Assembly (NCBI RefSeq): GCF_002795825.1
Contig: NZ_CP018800.1
Span: forward strand, 1,674,001 to 1,738,000
Length of the DNA: 64,000 bases
Source: Mariprofundus ferrinatatus
Lineage (GTDB): Bacteria > Pseudomonadota > Zetaproteobacteria > Mariprofundales > Mariprofundaceae
Reading direction: 5' to 3'
A model generated the notes under the pieces. It had not been told where the DNA came from. It did no database searches and saw nothing but the letters and a program-made list of their open reading frames with translations. A program made the translations under genes and the position numbers. Positions 40,830-50,534 of this stretch are shown in pieces. Position 1 is the stretch's first letter; the number at the start of each line of letters is the position of its first letter.

Positions 40830-43349
40830 ATGGTCTATGATAAGGATATGGAACACACCTCTCTGGTCAGTGCCGTCGTATGGAGTATTTTCAGCCTGCT
40901 TCTCGTTGCACTGTTTATACAGTTTCTGGCTCAGCGTGTCCGCATGCCATTTACCATTCTTCTGGTTCTGGTCGGCATTGCCCTGAACTCACTTTTTCAG
41001 ATATATCCACACAGTTTCGCGATTTTCCAGGCGCTGAAGATATCCCCGGATATCATTCTCTACGTCTTCCTTCCCGCCCTGATCTTCGAATCCAGCTACA
41101 ACCTCGATGCCCGGCGGCTGATCCATAATATCGGGCCGGTGATGACGCTGGCAGTGCCTGGACTGCTGATCTCCACCTTCGTGATCGGCGGCATTCTCTG
41201 GTGGGCAACGGCCATGCCGTTTACCATCGCACTTCTTCTCGGCGCAATTTTAAGCGCCACCGATCCGGTCGCTGTAATCTCGATCTTCCGCCAGATCGGC
41301 GCTCCGGACCGCCTTAACACATTGATCGAAGGCGAGAGCCTCTTTAACGATGCTACTTCAATCGTTGTGGCCGGCATTCTGGTCGGCATGGTGATCGAGC
41401 ATAATGGTGATGCCTCGGTCGCCAGCGGCATTGTCAGCTTCTTCGTCCTCTTCTTCGGCGGGTTGGCGGTTGGTATAGGACTTGGATACCTCACCGGTAA
41501 GATTATCGGCTGGATCGAGTCGGAATCGTTTATCGAAATCGGCCTGACCACTGCACTTGCCTACCTCTCATTCCTTCTGGCTGAAGAGATTTTTCATGTC
41601 AGCGGCGTGATGGCCACAGTCGGCGCCGGACTCATGCTGGGAAGCTGGGGACGCATCCGTATCTCCGCATCGGTTCGCATCTATCTGGAACACTTCTGGG
41701 AACTTCTTGCCTTTATCGCCAATGCGCTGCTCTTTCTGCTGGTCGGCATGAAGGTGGATCTGAATGCCCTGTGGGAGACACTCGATATGCTTGCCTGGGT
41801 TGTTCTGGCCATGCTGGTGGCGCGGGCAATCGTGGTATTCCTGCTTATTCCACTGATCGGGCGACTACCCGGTTCGCGGCCGATCAGTTTTCCCTACCAG
41901 TTTATCATGTACTGGGGCGGGCTGCGCGGCGCCATCGCGCTGGCAATCGTACTCAGCCTGCCGAATTTTGAGTACTCCGATCTCTTTGTCGCCATGGTGA
42001 TGGGAGCGGTGCTCTTTACCCTGCTGGTACAGGGGCTCTCGATCGAAACGATTATGCGAAAATTCGGGCTTGATATTCCGCCGCTTGCCGACCGGCTTGC
42101 ATTTATTGAACTCGGCCTGGTCTCCAGGCGACGGGCGATGAAGCAGCTGCCCAGGCTTAAGGAGGGTGGCTTCTTCTCAAGCCGAATAGCCCATAACCTG
42201 ACCGTAGAGTGTGACCATGCCATCAGCTCGGCCATGCAGCAGATCGGCCAACTGCGGGCCACTGAGATGGACAAGTTGAATGAAGTGAACCTGCTCTATC
42301 TCCGTGCTCTTACAGAGGAGAAAGGTTTCTATACCGAAATGTACAATCAGGGACACATCAGCGAAGGTGCTTTCCGGGAGCTGTCGCTGGTGCTGAATAT
42401 GCAGATTGATGCCCTGCGCTACAACGGCGCCTTTGAGCACGTGCACTCCCACCGCATCAAACGGGCGCTCGAGCAGACATTCTTTCGCATGGCCGATGCC
42501 ATGCCCTGGCTGATGCCGGTCGCCGAGAAGATGCGCATGTCCCGCATTATTCGCGATTATGAACAGATATGGGCCCATTTTCTGGGTAGCAGGCATGTTA
42601 TCAAATCATTGAAAAAACTCGCAAAAAGCGAACTCATGAGTGAAGAGGCCGCCGACGAGGTCATAAAAAAATACCACGCATGGCATGAACTGGCCACCAA
42701 GCAACTCTACCGGGTGGGAGAGCAGTATCCGGAGTTCGTCACCTCGATGCAGAAAAGGCTCGGGCAGCGCATGATCCTTTTGACCGAGCTTGAAACGGCA
42801 GAACAGAAGGCGGAACAGGGCATCCTTCCCGAGGGGATTGCCAAGAATATTGAGAGTGAAATCTCCCGGCAGTTAAGCGCCCTGCGTGGTCAACAGGTGG
42901 AGCCGATCCACAACGATCCGGTCAGCATGCTGCGGCAGGTGCCGCTATTCTCGACACTGGAGCGCAGGGAACTCGAACTGATTGCAGCATTGGTAAAAAC
43001 CAGAAGCCTGCTCGAGCACGAGTTTCTCGTGCGCCTTGATGAGGCAAGCGACAGCCTGTTTATCATTGCCCGCGGCGTAGTACGCATCTCCTTCGACCTG
43101 AATGGATCCAGCCATGAGGGGACCTTGATGGCAGGCGAGTTTTTCGGCGAAAGAGCACTGATGGATAAAGATGCGGTGATGGCCGATCTTTTGAAAGCCG
43201 AGGTGGAAGCGATGATTCCAAGCGTGGTCAATGTTCTCGATCGCGATGACCTGCAGGATCTGCTGGAAGATGAGCCCGAGTTGGCGAAAAAGCTGGCAGA
43301 TCGCGATGCAGAACTGCGAAACCACTACACGCTCAACAAACAGGACTGA
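40830..43349 (+). CDS. CPA1-type Na+/H+ antiporter with C-terminal cyclic-nucleotide-binding domain
   Basis: 839 residues. About 12 helices fill residues 10-405, with ATDPVAVISIFRQIG and GESLFNDATSIVV holding the Asn-Asp ion site, and GGLRGAIALAI later. A soluble region (410-690) is helical, and the last 130 residues form a cNMP-binding domain (FSTLERRELELIA, then MAGEFFGERALMDKD). SOS1-like and other NhaP-type proteins share this architecture. It would exchange Na+ or K+ for H+ under ligand control. An ATG 18 bases downstream is an alternative start; neither has a good ribosome site. Confidence 0.88.
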   Translation: MVYDKDMEHTSLVSAVVWSIFSLLLVALFIQFLAQRVRMPFTILLVLVGIALNSLFQIYPHSFAIFQALKISPDIILYVFLPALIFESSYNLDARRLIHNIGPVMTLAVPGLLISTFVIGGILWWATAMPFTIALLLGAILSATDPVAVISIFRQIGAPDRLNTLIEGESLFNDATSIVVAGILVGMVIEHNGDASVASGIVSFFVLFFGGLAVGIGLGYLTGKIIGWIESESFIEIGLTTALAYLSFLLAEEIFHVSGVMATVGAGLMLGSWGRIRISASVRIYLEHFWELLAFIANALLFLLVGMKVDLNALWETLDMLAWVVLAMLVARAIVVFLLIPLIGRLPGSRPISFPYQFIMYWGGLRGAIALAIVLSLPNFEYSDLFVAMVMGAVLFTLLVQGLSIETIMRKFGLDIPPLADRLAFIELGLVSRRRAMKQLPRLKEGGFFSSRIAHNLTVECDHAISSAMQQIGQLRATEMDKLNEVNLLYLRALTEEKGFYTEMYNQGHISEGAFRELSLVLNMQIDALRYNGAFEHVHSHRIKRALEQTFFRMADAMPWLMPVAEKMRMSRIIRDYEQIWAHFLGSRHVIKSLKKLAKSELMSEEAADEVIKKYHAWHELATKQLYRVGEQYPEFVTSMQKRLGQRMILLTELETAEQKAEQGILPEGIAKNIESEISRQLSALRGQQVEPIHNDPVSMLRQVPLFSTLERRELELIAALVKTRSLLEHEFLVRLDEASDSLFIIARGVVRISFDLNGSSHEGTLMAGEFFGERALMDKDAVMADLLKAEVEAMIPSVVNVLDRDDLQDLLEDEPELAKKLADRDAELRNHYTLNKQD

Positions 43350-43434
43350 GCCTCTCCAGCCTAATACTGATCAACATCAGGCAACCAGACTGAGGGTGCG
43401 CTGAAGCCGCAATCCGATATACTGCCGCGCTCCT

Positions 43435-46400
43435 ATGGGCAGAGACCTTCAAACCATTAACGACCTCACCGCACAGCTGGAAACCTGCATGCTGACCGAT
43501 CGCCGTGGCCTCTCCAAACGGCTGCACGGACTACGGCAGCGTCACAAACAGGGGAAACCCGTTGACCGCTCACTTGCCAAACTGGCCGAAGAGATCGCTG
43601 CATCCACTGCATGCTTCAGCCGGCGCACCGAAAACCGACCTGCTGTCACCTATCCGGAAGAGCTGCCGGTATCGGGAAAGCGTGACGAAATATCAGCGGC
43701 GATAAAGGCCCATCAGGTAGTGATCATTGCAGGTGAGACAGGATCGGGTAAAACCACACAGATCCCCAAAATATGCATTGAGCTGGGGCGAGGTGTTGCT
43801 GGCCAGATCGGCCATACCCAGCCACGCCGTATTGCAGCCCGCTCTGTGGCCGGGCGCATCGCCACGGAACTGAACAGCCGGATCGGAGAACATGTCGGCT
43901 ACAAGGTGCGTTTCTCCGACCAGACAAAAAAGAGTGGTTACATCAAGCTGATGACCGACGGCATCCTGCTGGCCGAGATTCAGAGTGATCCGAAACTGCT
44001 CGCTTATGACACGATCATCATCGATGAAGCGCATGAGCGCAGCCTCAATATCGACTTCCTGCTCGGCTACCTGAGGCAGTTGTTACCTCATCGTCCCGAG
44101 CTTAAAGTGATCATTACATCCGCCACAATCAATACGGAACGCTTCTCATCCTTCTTCAACAATGCCCCCGTCATTGAGGTCTCCGGACGCAGCTATCCGG
44201 TCGATATCCACTATCGACCGCTTCAGGGAGATGAGGATGAGCAGGATCGGGCACTACCGGATGCAATCGTCGAGGCAGTGGATGAACTGGCAGGAGCGGA
44301 CCCGCTGGGTGATATTCTCGTATTCCTGCCGGGCGAGCGGGAAATCCGGGAAGTCTCGGAGGTGCTGCATCGCCACACCATGCGTGACACCGAGATCATA
44401 CCGCTGCTCTCCCGCCTCTCGCCTGCCGAACAGGATCGCGTATTCCAGTCACACAAGGGGCGCCGCATCGTGCTCGCCACCAATGTGGCGGAAACATCCC
44501 TGACCGTGCCTGGCATCCGCTTTGTCATCGACTCGGGGCTGGCACGCATCAGCCGCTACAGCGCCCGCACCAAGGTGCAGCGGCTGCCGATCGAGCCGAT
44601 TTCGCAGGCCTCGGCCAACCAGCGTTCAGGACGCTGCGGACGCATTGCTGCAGGCACCTGTATCCGCTTATATGCTGAGGATAATTTCAACAACCGCCCT
44701 GCTCAGACCGATCCGGAAATTCGCCGCACCAATCTGGCCAGTGTGATCCTGCAGATGAGCAACCTGGGACTCGGCGATCTGGAAAAGTTCCCCTTCATGG
44801 ATGCGCCGGACAAACGGGCCATTCGTGATGGCTATCTGCTTCTCGAAGAGCTGCAGGCGGTCGATGAGGCAAAGAGACTCACTCCGATCGGCAGGAGGCT
44901 TGTGCGGCTGCCGGTCGATCCGCGTATCGGCCGCATGCTGTTGCAGGCCGATCGTGAACGTTCGTTGCATGAGTTGCTGATCATCGCCGCAGCCCTGTCG
45001 GTGCAGGATCCGCGCCTGAGGCCGATGGATATGCAGCAGCAAGCCGATGAGAAACACCGCTTATTTTCAGATCCGGCATCCGACTTTATCGGCTGGCTGA
45101 AGCTCTGGAACTGGTATCACGAGCAGGCGCGTCACCTCTCCCGCTCCAAACTGCGCAAGCTCTGCCATGAACGTTATCTCTCCTATATACGATTGCGGGA
45201 GTGGCACGACCTGCACGGCCAGCTGCTCGGGCTGGTGCGCGAAATGAAGATGACGCCAAACAGAGAGCCTGCCAGCAGCGATGAGATCCATCGCGCCCTT
45301 CTCGCGGGCCTTCTAAGCCATGTCGGCCTCTACGATCAGGAAAAACGCAACTATCTCGGTTCCCGCGGCCTGAGATTCGCACTCTTCCCCGGCTCCGCTC
45401 TTTTTAAGAAACAGCCGAAATGGGTGGTATGCGGCGAGCTTGTTGAAACCGCCCGCCTCTATGGCCGTACTGCTGCCGCCATCGACCCGGCCTGGCTGGA
45501 GGGACTTGCACCGCACCTGCTCAAACGAAGCTACAGCGAACCACACTGGTCACAAAAACGGGCACAGGTAGCGGCCTATGAAAAGGTAAGCCTTTACGGC
45601 CTTGCCATTATCGGAAGACGCCATATTCACTATGGTCCTGTCGATCCGAAACTCTGTCGCGAACTCTTCATCCGCCATGCTCTGGTGCAGTTCGAATATC
45701 GCACGCATGCAAAATTCATGCAGCACAACCGCCGCCTGGTTAGCGAACTTGAGGGGCTTGAAGCCAAATCACGGCGACGCGATCTGCTGGCCGAGGAGCA
45801 GGCCATCTTCGATTTCTTCGATGCCATCGTTCCGGAGGGTGTTCATAGCGGCAAGCTCTTCGAACAGTGGCGCAAACAGGCGGAGCAGAAAAAGCCGCAA
45901 CTGCTCTATCTCGACCGTCATACCCTGCTGCATCATAAGGATGCAGAGGTCGATCACACGGCTTTCCCGGACTACTTCAGCGACGGGCCGGCGAAGCTGA
46001 AACTCGGCTATCACTTTGATCCGACTCACAAGGCCGATGGCGTCACCGTAAGCGTGCCGATGGCGGCGCTCGGCGGCCTTGATGCGAACCGATTTGACTG
46101 GCTGGTACCGGGCATGCTGGAGGAGAAGCTCGTCGCGCTGATCAAGGGGCTGCCCAAGTCGCTCAGGCGGAACTTCGTTCCCGCGCCGCAGTTCGCCAAA
46201 GCCGCTGCCGAACGCATGGCATTCGGAGAGGGGAATCTGCTTGATGAATTTTCCCGCACACTTGGAACGATGACCGGCATAACACCGTACCACAGCGACT
46301 GGAACAACGGGGCGCTGCCGCTCCACCTGCAGATGAAGTTCCGCATCATCGGCGATGGCGGCAAGACCGTTGCCATTGGCAATGACCTGATCGCGCTGCA

Positions 46401-47322
46401 GCAGCAGTTTGCCGAAGCCAGTCGCAGCAGCGTGCAGTCGCTCGATGCGGCAAAAGAGATTCAGCGCGAAGGGATCACCCGCTGGGATCTCGGTGATCTT
46501 TCGGAAGCGATTCAGGTGGTGCGCAAGGGGGTACAGATCGTGCTCTTCCCGGCCCTCTGTGACTGCGGCAACAGTGTCGCCATACGCATCTTCGAAAGCC
46601 GCCATGAAGCACAAGCAAGCATGCGCACAGGCCTCTGCCGGCTCTTCATGCTGCACCTGCACCAGCAGGTGGAGATGCTGAAGAAGAGTACACCGCAGCT
46701 GCAGAAACTGGCCCTGCAGTATGCCCTGATTGCCGATCCCGCAACACTTAAGGATGAACTGATTTCAGCCGCATTCGATGCGACATTCATGACCGACCCT
46801 CTGCCTCGCAGCGAGGAGGCATTCCTTGCCCGTCTTGACCGGGGGAGAGCGGATATCGTCGCAAATGCCAGGAAACTGGCCGATTGCGTGAGCACAGCCC
46901 TCACTGCCCACACCGAGCTAATTGCAGCACTTGCAGCGAGCAGGTCCCCCCAACTCAAGCCCGTGGTCGATGACATCAGGCAGCAGCTTCTACGCCTGGT
47001 TTACCCCGGCTTCGTAGCCGCAACACCCGCCGAATGGCTTTACCACTACCCCCGCTTCATCGAGGCGGCCAAAATCCGGCTTGGCAAAGCCGGCCGCAAT
47101 CTGAAGCAGGATGGCCAGCATACCGCCGCCATCGCACAACTCTGGAGCCACTGTGCTGCCAGACTTGAAACCCTGCAAAAAACGAAGGGCGATACCACTG
47201 CCATCGACGCCTTCCGGTGGCTACTTGAAGAGTTGCGCGTATCCCTCTTTGCACAGGAGCTGAAAACAAGCGTACCGGTTTCGCTCAAGAAGCTGGAGTC
47301 GCTCTGGCAGGAGCTCCGTTAG
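43435..47322 (+). CDS. hrpA: ATP-dependent RNA helicase HrpA
   Basis: 1295 residues, the usual HrpA length. Walker A is GETGSGKTTQIPK (near 97), DEAH box in IIIDEAHERS (near 198), SATIN as motif III, and motif VI QRSGRCGR near 396. HA2 and OB regions follow, then the long DUF3418 C-terminal half. HrpA acts on mRNA and stalled, collided ribosomes. It is a single gene, 86 bases after the antiporter; 159 bases to hoxF hold a promoter but no terminator I can see. Confidence 0.95.
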   Translation: MGRDLQTINDLTAQLETCMLTDRRGLSKRLHGLRQRHKQGKPVDRSLAKLAEEIAASTACFSRRTENRPAVTYPEELPVSGKRDEISAAIKAHQVVIIAGETGSGKTTQIPKICIELGRGVAGQIGHTQPRRIAARSVAGRIATELNSRIGEHVGYKVRFSDQTKKSGYIKLMTDGILLAEIQSDPKLLAYDTIIIDEAHERSLNIDFLLGYLRQLLPHRPELKVIITSATINTERFSSFFNNAPVIEVSGRSYPVDIHYRPLQGDEDEQDRALPDAIVEAVDELAGADPLGDILVFLPGEREIREVSEVLHRHTMRDTEIIPLLSRLSPAEQDRVFQSHKGRRIVLATNVAETSLTVPGIRFVIDSGLARISRYSARTKVQRLPIEPISQASANQRSGRCGRIAAGTCIRLYAEDNFNNRPAQTDPEIRRTNLASVILQMSNLGLGDLEKFPFMDAPDKRAIRDGYLLLEELQAVDEAKRLTPIGRRLVRLPVDPRIGRMLLQADRERSLHELLIIAAALSVQDPRLRPMDMQQQADEKHRLFSDPASDFIGWLKLWNWYHEQARHLSRSKLRKLCHERYLSYIRLREWHDLHGQLLGLVREMKMTPNREPASSDEIHRALLAGLLSHVGLYDQEKRNYLGSRGLRFALFPGSALFKKQPKWVVCGELVETARLYGRTAAAIDPAWLEGLAPHLLKRSYSEPHWSQKRAQVAAYEKVSLYGLAIIGRRHIHYGPVDPKLCRELFIRHALVQFEYRTHAKFMQHNRRLVSELEGLEAKSRRRDLLAEEQAIFDFFDAIVPEGVHSGKLFEQWRKQAEQKKPQLLYLDRHTLLHHKDAEVDHTAFPDYFSDGPAKLKLGYHFDPTHKADGVTVSVPMAALGGLDANRFDWLVPGMLEEKLVALIKGLPKSLRRNFVPAPQFAKAAAERMAFGEGNLLDEFSRTLGTMTGITPYHSDWNNGALPLHLQMKFRIIGDGGKTVAIGNDLIALQQQFAEASRSSVQSLDAAKEIQREGITRWDLGDLSEAIQVVRKGVQIVLFPALCDCGNSVAIRIFESRHEAQASMRTGLCRLFMLHLHQQVEMLKKSTPQLQKLALQYALIADPATLKDELISAAFDATFMTDPLPRSEEAFLARLDRGRADIVANARKLADCVSTALTAHTELIAALAASRSPQLKPVVDDIRQQLLRLVYPGFVAATPAEWLYHYPRFIEAAKIRLGKAGRNLKQDGQHTAAIAQLWSHCAARLETLQKTKGDTTAIDAFRWLLEELRVSLFAQELKTSVPVSLKKLESLWQELR

Positions 47323-47452
47323 GCAGATCTTCCCGGGCTTTCAGGTGCAGCTATAGCCCCAGCCTGTTTATACCCGTAATTATCGCTGCGAAGTTCCCGG
47401 TCAAACCAGCATGCCCCCTTCACAGTAGAGAAAAGGAGGAGTAGAATCCCCT

Positions 47453-47482
47453 CTGACAAAACATCGTCCAATCCACTATAAT
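47453..47482 (+). promoter_or_regulatory. Promoter of the hox operon
   Basis: CTGACA (47453-47458), 18 bases, TATAAT (47477-47482). Initiation would fall at about 47489, two bases before the first ATG of hoxF. No Shine-Dalgarno lies between, so the mRNA may be leaderless. No sigma-54 box is visible. Confidence 0.55.
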
Positions 47483-47490
47483 TGAATCCT

Positions 47491-49224
47491 ATGACCATGA
47501 ATACTCAGCCACCCGAGCACCTGTTGCATGTAATGCATGCACATCAGGAAGAGCACCGCTTTATCTCAGATCAGGCGGTGAACAGCATCGCTGAAAAGCT
47601 GAAGCTGCCGCGCGCACAGGTGGAAGCAGTCAGGGAGTTTTACGCCTTCTTCCATAGCAAGCCTCGCGGAACATACGATCTGTTGTTCAGCAACTGTACC
47701 AGTTGCGGCAGCCCGTCCCTGATGCGCCAGTTGTGCGAACTGCTGCATGTCACAGCCGACAAAACACGAAGTGACGGAGCAGTAAGTATTGGCGAGACCT
47801 CCTGCATCGGCATGTGCGATCATGGCGCCTCGCTGCTTGTCAACGGCCGTCCGCTGCACTCACTGGACGGCAGTCGAATCGAGGCGATCGCAAAGCTCAT
47901 AGAGGCTGCAACCCCTGTAGAACAGTGGCCTGCAGAGTGGTTTGAGATCAACAACCACATCCACCGTTCCGATCTGCTGCTGAAAGAGTCGTTTACCCCG
48001 GGTGCTGCACTGCATGCAGTTGAAGCAGGTGGTGCCGATGCCGCCCTTGAGAAAATCCGCTTCTCCGACCTGAGGGGGCGCGGCGGTGCCGGCTTCAGCA
48101 CGGCCCAGAAATGGCAATTCTGCCGTGAGGCGGCGGGCGATACCCGCTATGTCATATGCAATGCAGATGAGGGCGAGCCCGGAACCTTCAAGGACCGTGT
48201 ACTGCTGACCTCCTATGCCGATGCCGTTTTTGAGGGCATGGCTCTCTGCGGCCGCATTATCGGTGCCAGACAGGGATATATTTACCTGCGTGCCGAATAC
48301 CGCTATCTGCTTGACCGGCTGGAGAATAGGCTTGCCGAACGGCGTGAAGCCGGCCTCCTCGGCGAGAAGATACTCGGCATCGAGGGTTTTGATTTCGATA
48401 TTGAGATCGTGGTTGGCGCCGGCGCCTATATCTGCGGCGAAGAGTCCGCACTGATCGAATCGCTGGAAGAGAAACCGGGCAATCCGCGCATCCGTCCGCC
48501 ATTTCCCGTTACCCACGGCTACATGGGCAAACCGACCGTGGTCAACAATGTCGAGACGCTGGCTGCCGCCGCTGCGATCGTACTTCATGGTGAACGCTGG
48601 TTCCGTGGAGCAGGCACATGGCAATCACGAGGCACCAAGATTCTGTCCGTCTCAGGAGACTGCGCACGCCCCGGCATCTACGAATACCCCTTCGGTGTCT
48701 CGATCAACGATATCCTGAAGGATTGCGGTGCGGTGCAGGTGCAGGCGGTACAGGTTGGCGGCCCCTCCGGTCGACTGGTTGATCCGTCCCACTTCGATCA
48801 CCATATCGCCTTTGAAGATCTCGCCACCGGCGGCTCTCTGATGATCTTCCATCACTCCCGCAACCTGCTGGAGGTGATTCGCAACTTCACCTGCTTCTTC
48901 ACGCATGAGAGCTGCGGTTTCTGTACCCCGTGCCGTGTCGGTACGGCACTGCTGAAAAACGGCATGGACAAGGTTGCCAGCGGCCACGGCACTGCCCATG
49001 ACCTTGATGAGCTGAAAGCTACCGCAGCACTGGTATCCCGCCGCTCCCACTGCGGCCTGGGCATGACGGCGCCTAATCCGATCCGTGACGGTCTGAAATA
49101 TTTCCCTGAACTGTTTGAAGCACGCCTGCTGCATCAGGAGATGGAACCGGAGTTCAATCTGGATGCATCGCTTGAAGAGGCCCGGCAACTTACACACCGT
49201 GATGATGCTGAGGCACACCTATGA
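47491..49224 (+). CDS. hoxF: NAD-reducing [NiFe]-hydrogenase diaphorase subunit HoxF
   Basis: About 577 residues. The N-terminal 150 form a NuoE/HoxE-like [2Fe-2S] domain (CTSCG then ETSCIGMCDHG), fused to a NuoF-like part with GRGGAGFSTAQKW, NADEGEPGTFKDR (FMN), GAGAYICGEESALIESLE (NADH) and CGFCTPCRVG for a [4Fe-4S] cluster. It exchanges electrons with NAD(H). The fusion explains the absence of a separate hoxE. The start may be 47491 or the ATG at 47497. ATGA overlap with hoxU. Confidence 0.93.
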   Translation: MTMNTQPPEHLLHVMHAHQEEHRFISDQAVNSIAEKLKLPRAQVEAVREFYAFFHSKPRGTYDLLFSNCTSCGSPSLMRQLCELLHVTADKTRSDGAVSIGETSCIGMCDHGASLLVNGRPLHSLDGSRIEAIAKLIEAATPVEQWPAEWFEINNHIHRSDLLLKESFTPGAALHAVEAGGADAALEKIRFSDLRGRGGAGFSTAQKWQFCREAAGDTRYVICNADEGEPGTFKDRVLLTSYADAVFEGMALCGRIIGARQGYIYLRAEYRYLLDRLENRLAERREAGLLGEKILGIEGFDFDIEIVVGAGAYICGEESALIESLEEKPGNPRIRPPFPVTHGYMGKPTVVNNVETLAAAAAIVLHGERWFRGAGTWQSRGTKILSVSGDCARPGIYEYPFGVSINDILKDCGAVQVQAVQVGGPSGRLVDPSHFDHHIAFEDLATGGSLMIFHHSRNLLEVIRNFTCFFTHESCGFCTPCRVGTALLKNGMDKVASGHGTAHDLDELKATAALVSRRSHCGLGMTAPNPIRDGLKYFPELFEARLLHQEMEPEFNLDASLEEARQLTHRDDAEAHL

Positions 49225-49994
49225 GTAAATTCATTAAAATCGATGGCGTAGAAGTCCCCTTCGAGGAGGGGCAGACCATCATGGATGCAGCACTGGCTGC
49301 AGACATCTATATCCCGCACCTCTGCCACAGGCCGGGGCTAAGCCCTCATGGCAGTTGCAAACTCTGTACCGTCGATGTCAACGGCCGCGCCGTCTCCTCC
49401 TGTACGATGCCGGCAAGTGAAGGCATGGAGATCGAAAACGATACCCCTGCACTCAAAAAGGTTCGCAAGACAATCACCCAGATGCTCTTCGTCGAAGGCA
49501 ATCACCTCTGTCCATCATGCGAAAAGACCGGCGACTGCACGCTGCAGGCGGTGGCATACCATCTGGACATGCTCGATGGCCACTTTCCGCAGTTCTATCC
49601 GCGCCGTGAGGTGGATGCCTCCCACTCCTCGCTGGTGATCGATCGTGACCGCTGCATCATGTGCGAACTCTGCGTGCGCGCCAGTCGGGAGATTGATGGC
49701 AAGGATGTCTTCGCCATTTCAGGTCGTGGCACCGGACGCCATCTGATTGTCAACTCACCCACCGGCAAGCTGGGCGACTCCGATATCGAACTGGATGATC
49801 TGGCCGCCCATATCTGTCCGGTCGGTGCGATCCTGATCAAGGATCACGGATATGAGGTGCCGATCGGTCGACGCACCTTCGACCTGCACTCTGTCGCCGA
49901 GACCGATCTCGAAGAGGTCATTCTGAAGAAGAGTGCGCATCACGATGAGGGTGAAGAGCGCGATCCAAATGAGGGAGGTGTTTACGGTGTCTAA
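49221..49994 (+). CDS. hoxU: NAD-reducing hydrogenase diaphorase subunit HoxU
   Basis: 257 residues, like the N-terminus of NuoG. A plant-type [2Fe-2S] domain (CHRPGLSPHGSCKLCTVD, with a later Cys in SSCTMPA), the His-Cys3 [4Fe-4S] motif HLCPSCEKTGDC, and ferredoxin-like clusters at RCIMCELCVRAS and HICPVGAI. It carries electrons between HoxF and HoxY. Overlaps hoxF by four and hoxY by eight bases. Confidence 0.94.
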   Translation: MSKFIKIDGVEVPFEEGQTIMDAALAADIYIPHLCHRPGLSPHGSCKLCTVDVNGRAVSSCTMPASEGMEIENDTPALKKVRKTITQMLFVEGNHLCPSCEKTGDCTLQAVAYHLDMLDGHFPQFYPRREVDASHSSLVIDRDRCIMCELCVRASREIDGKDVFAISGRGTGRHLIVNSPTGKLGDSDIELDDLAAHICPVGAILIKDHGYEVPIGRRTFDLHSVAETDLEEVILKKSAHHDEGEERDPNEGGVYGV

Positions 49995-50523
49995 AGTTCG
50001 AGTTGCCACGACCTCACTGGCCGGCTGCTTCGGCTGCCACATGTCATTCCTCGATATGGATGAACGCATTGTAGGGCTACTTGAGCATGTTGAGTTCAGC
50101 CGCTCCCCTATCAATGATATCAAGCACTGCGATCCCTGCGATATCGGGCTTGTCGAAGGGGCACTCTGCAATGCAGATAATGTTCACGTGCTCAAGGAGT
50201 TCCGGGAGAACTGCAAGATCCTGATCGCTGTTGGCGCCTGTGCCATCAACGGCGGCGTGCCTGCCATGCGCAACCACTTCACCCTTCAGGAGTGCCTGGA
50301 AGAGGCGTTCCTCGATATGATCGGCGTGGATAACCCGCACATTCCGAATGATGTGGAGATTCCACTGCTGCTATCAAAGGTGCATCCGCTGCACGAGGTA
50401 GTGAAGGTGGACTACTACCTGCCCGGCTGCCCACCATCTGCCGATGCATTTGTGAAGGTACTGACCGACCTTCTCGAAGGAAAAGAGCCCAGCCTGCCCA
50501 AGAGCATGCTGCATTACGATTGA
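49987..50523 (+). CDS. hoxY: [NiFe]-hydrogenase small subunit HoxY
   Basis: 178 residues beginning at GTG 49987, with GGAGGTG 7 bases upstream. Cluster ligands are visible in LAGCFGCHMSFLDMD, VGACAINGGVPAMRN and LPGCPPSAD: a single proximal [4Fe-4S], as in group 3d enzymes, and no twin-arginine signal, so it is cytoplasmic. The frame is open further upstream inside hoxU but has no ribosome site there. Confidence 0.94.
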   Translation: MSKVRVATTSLAGCFGCHMSFLDMDERIVGLLEHVEFSRSPINDIKHCDPCDIGLVEGALCNADNVHVLKEFRENCKILIAVGACAINGGVPAMRNHFTLQECLEEAFLDMIGVDNPHIPNDVEIPLLLSKVHPLHEVVKVDYYLPGCPPSADAFVKVLTDLLEGKEPSLPKSMLHYD

Positions 50524-50534
50524 GGAACCAGGAA

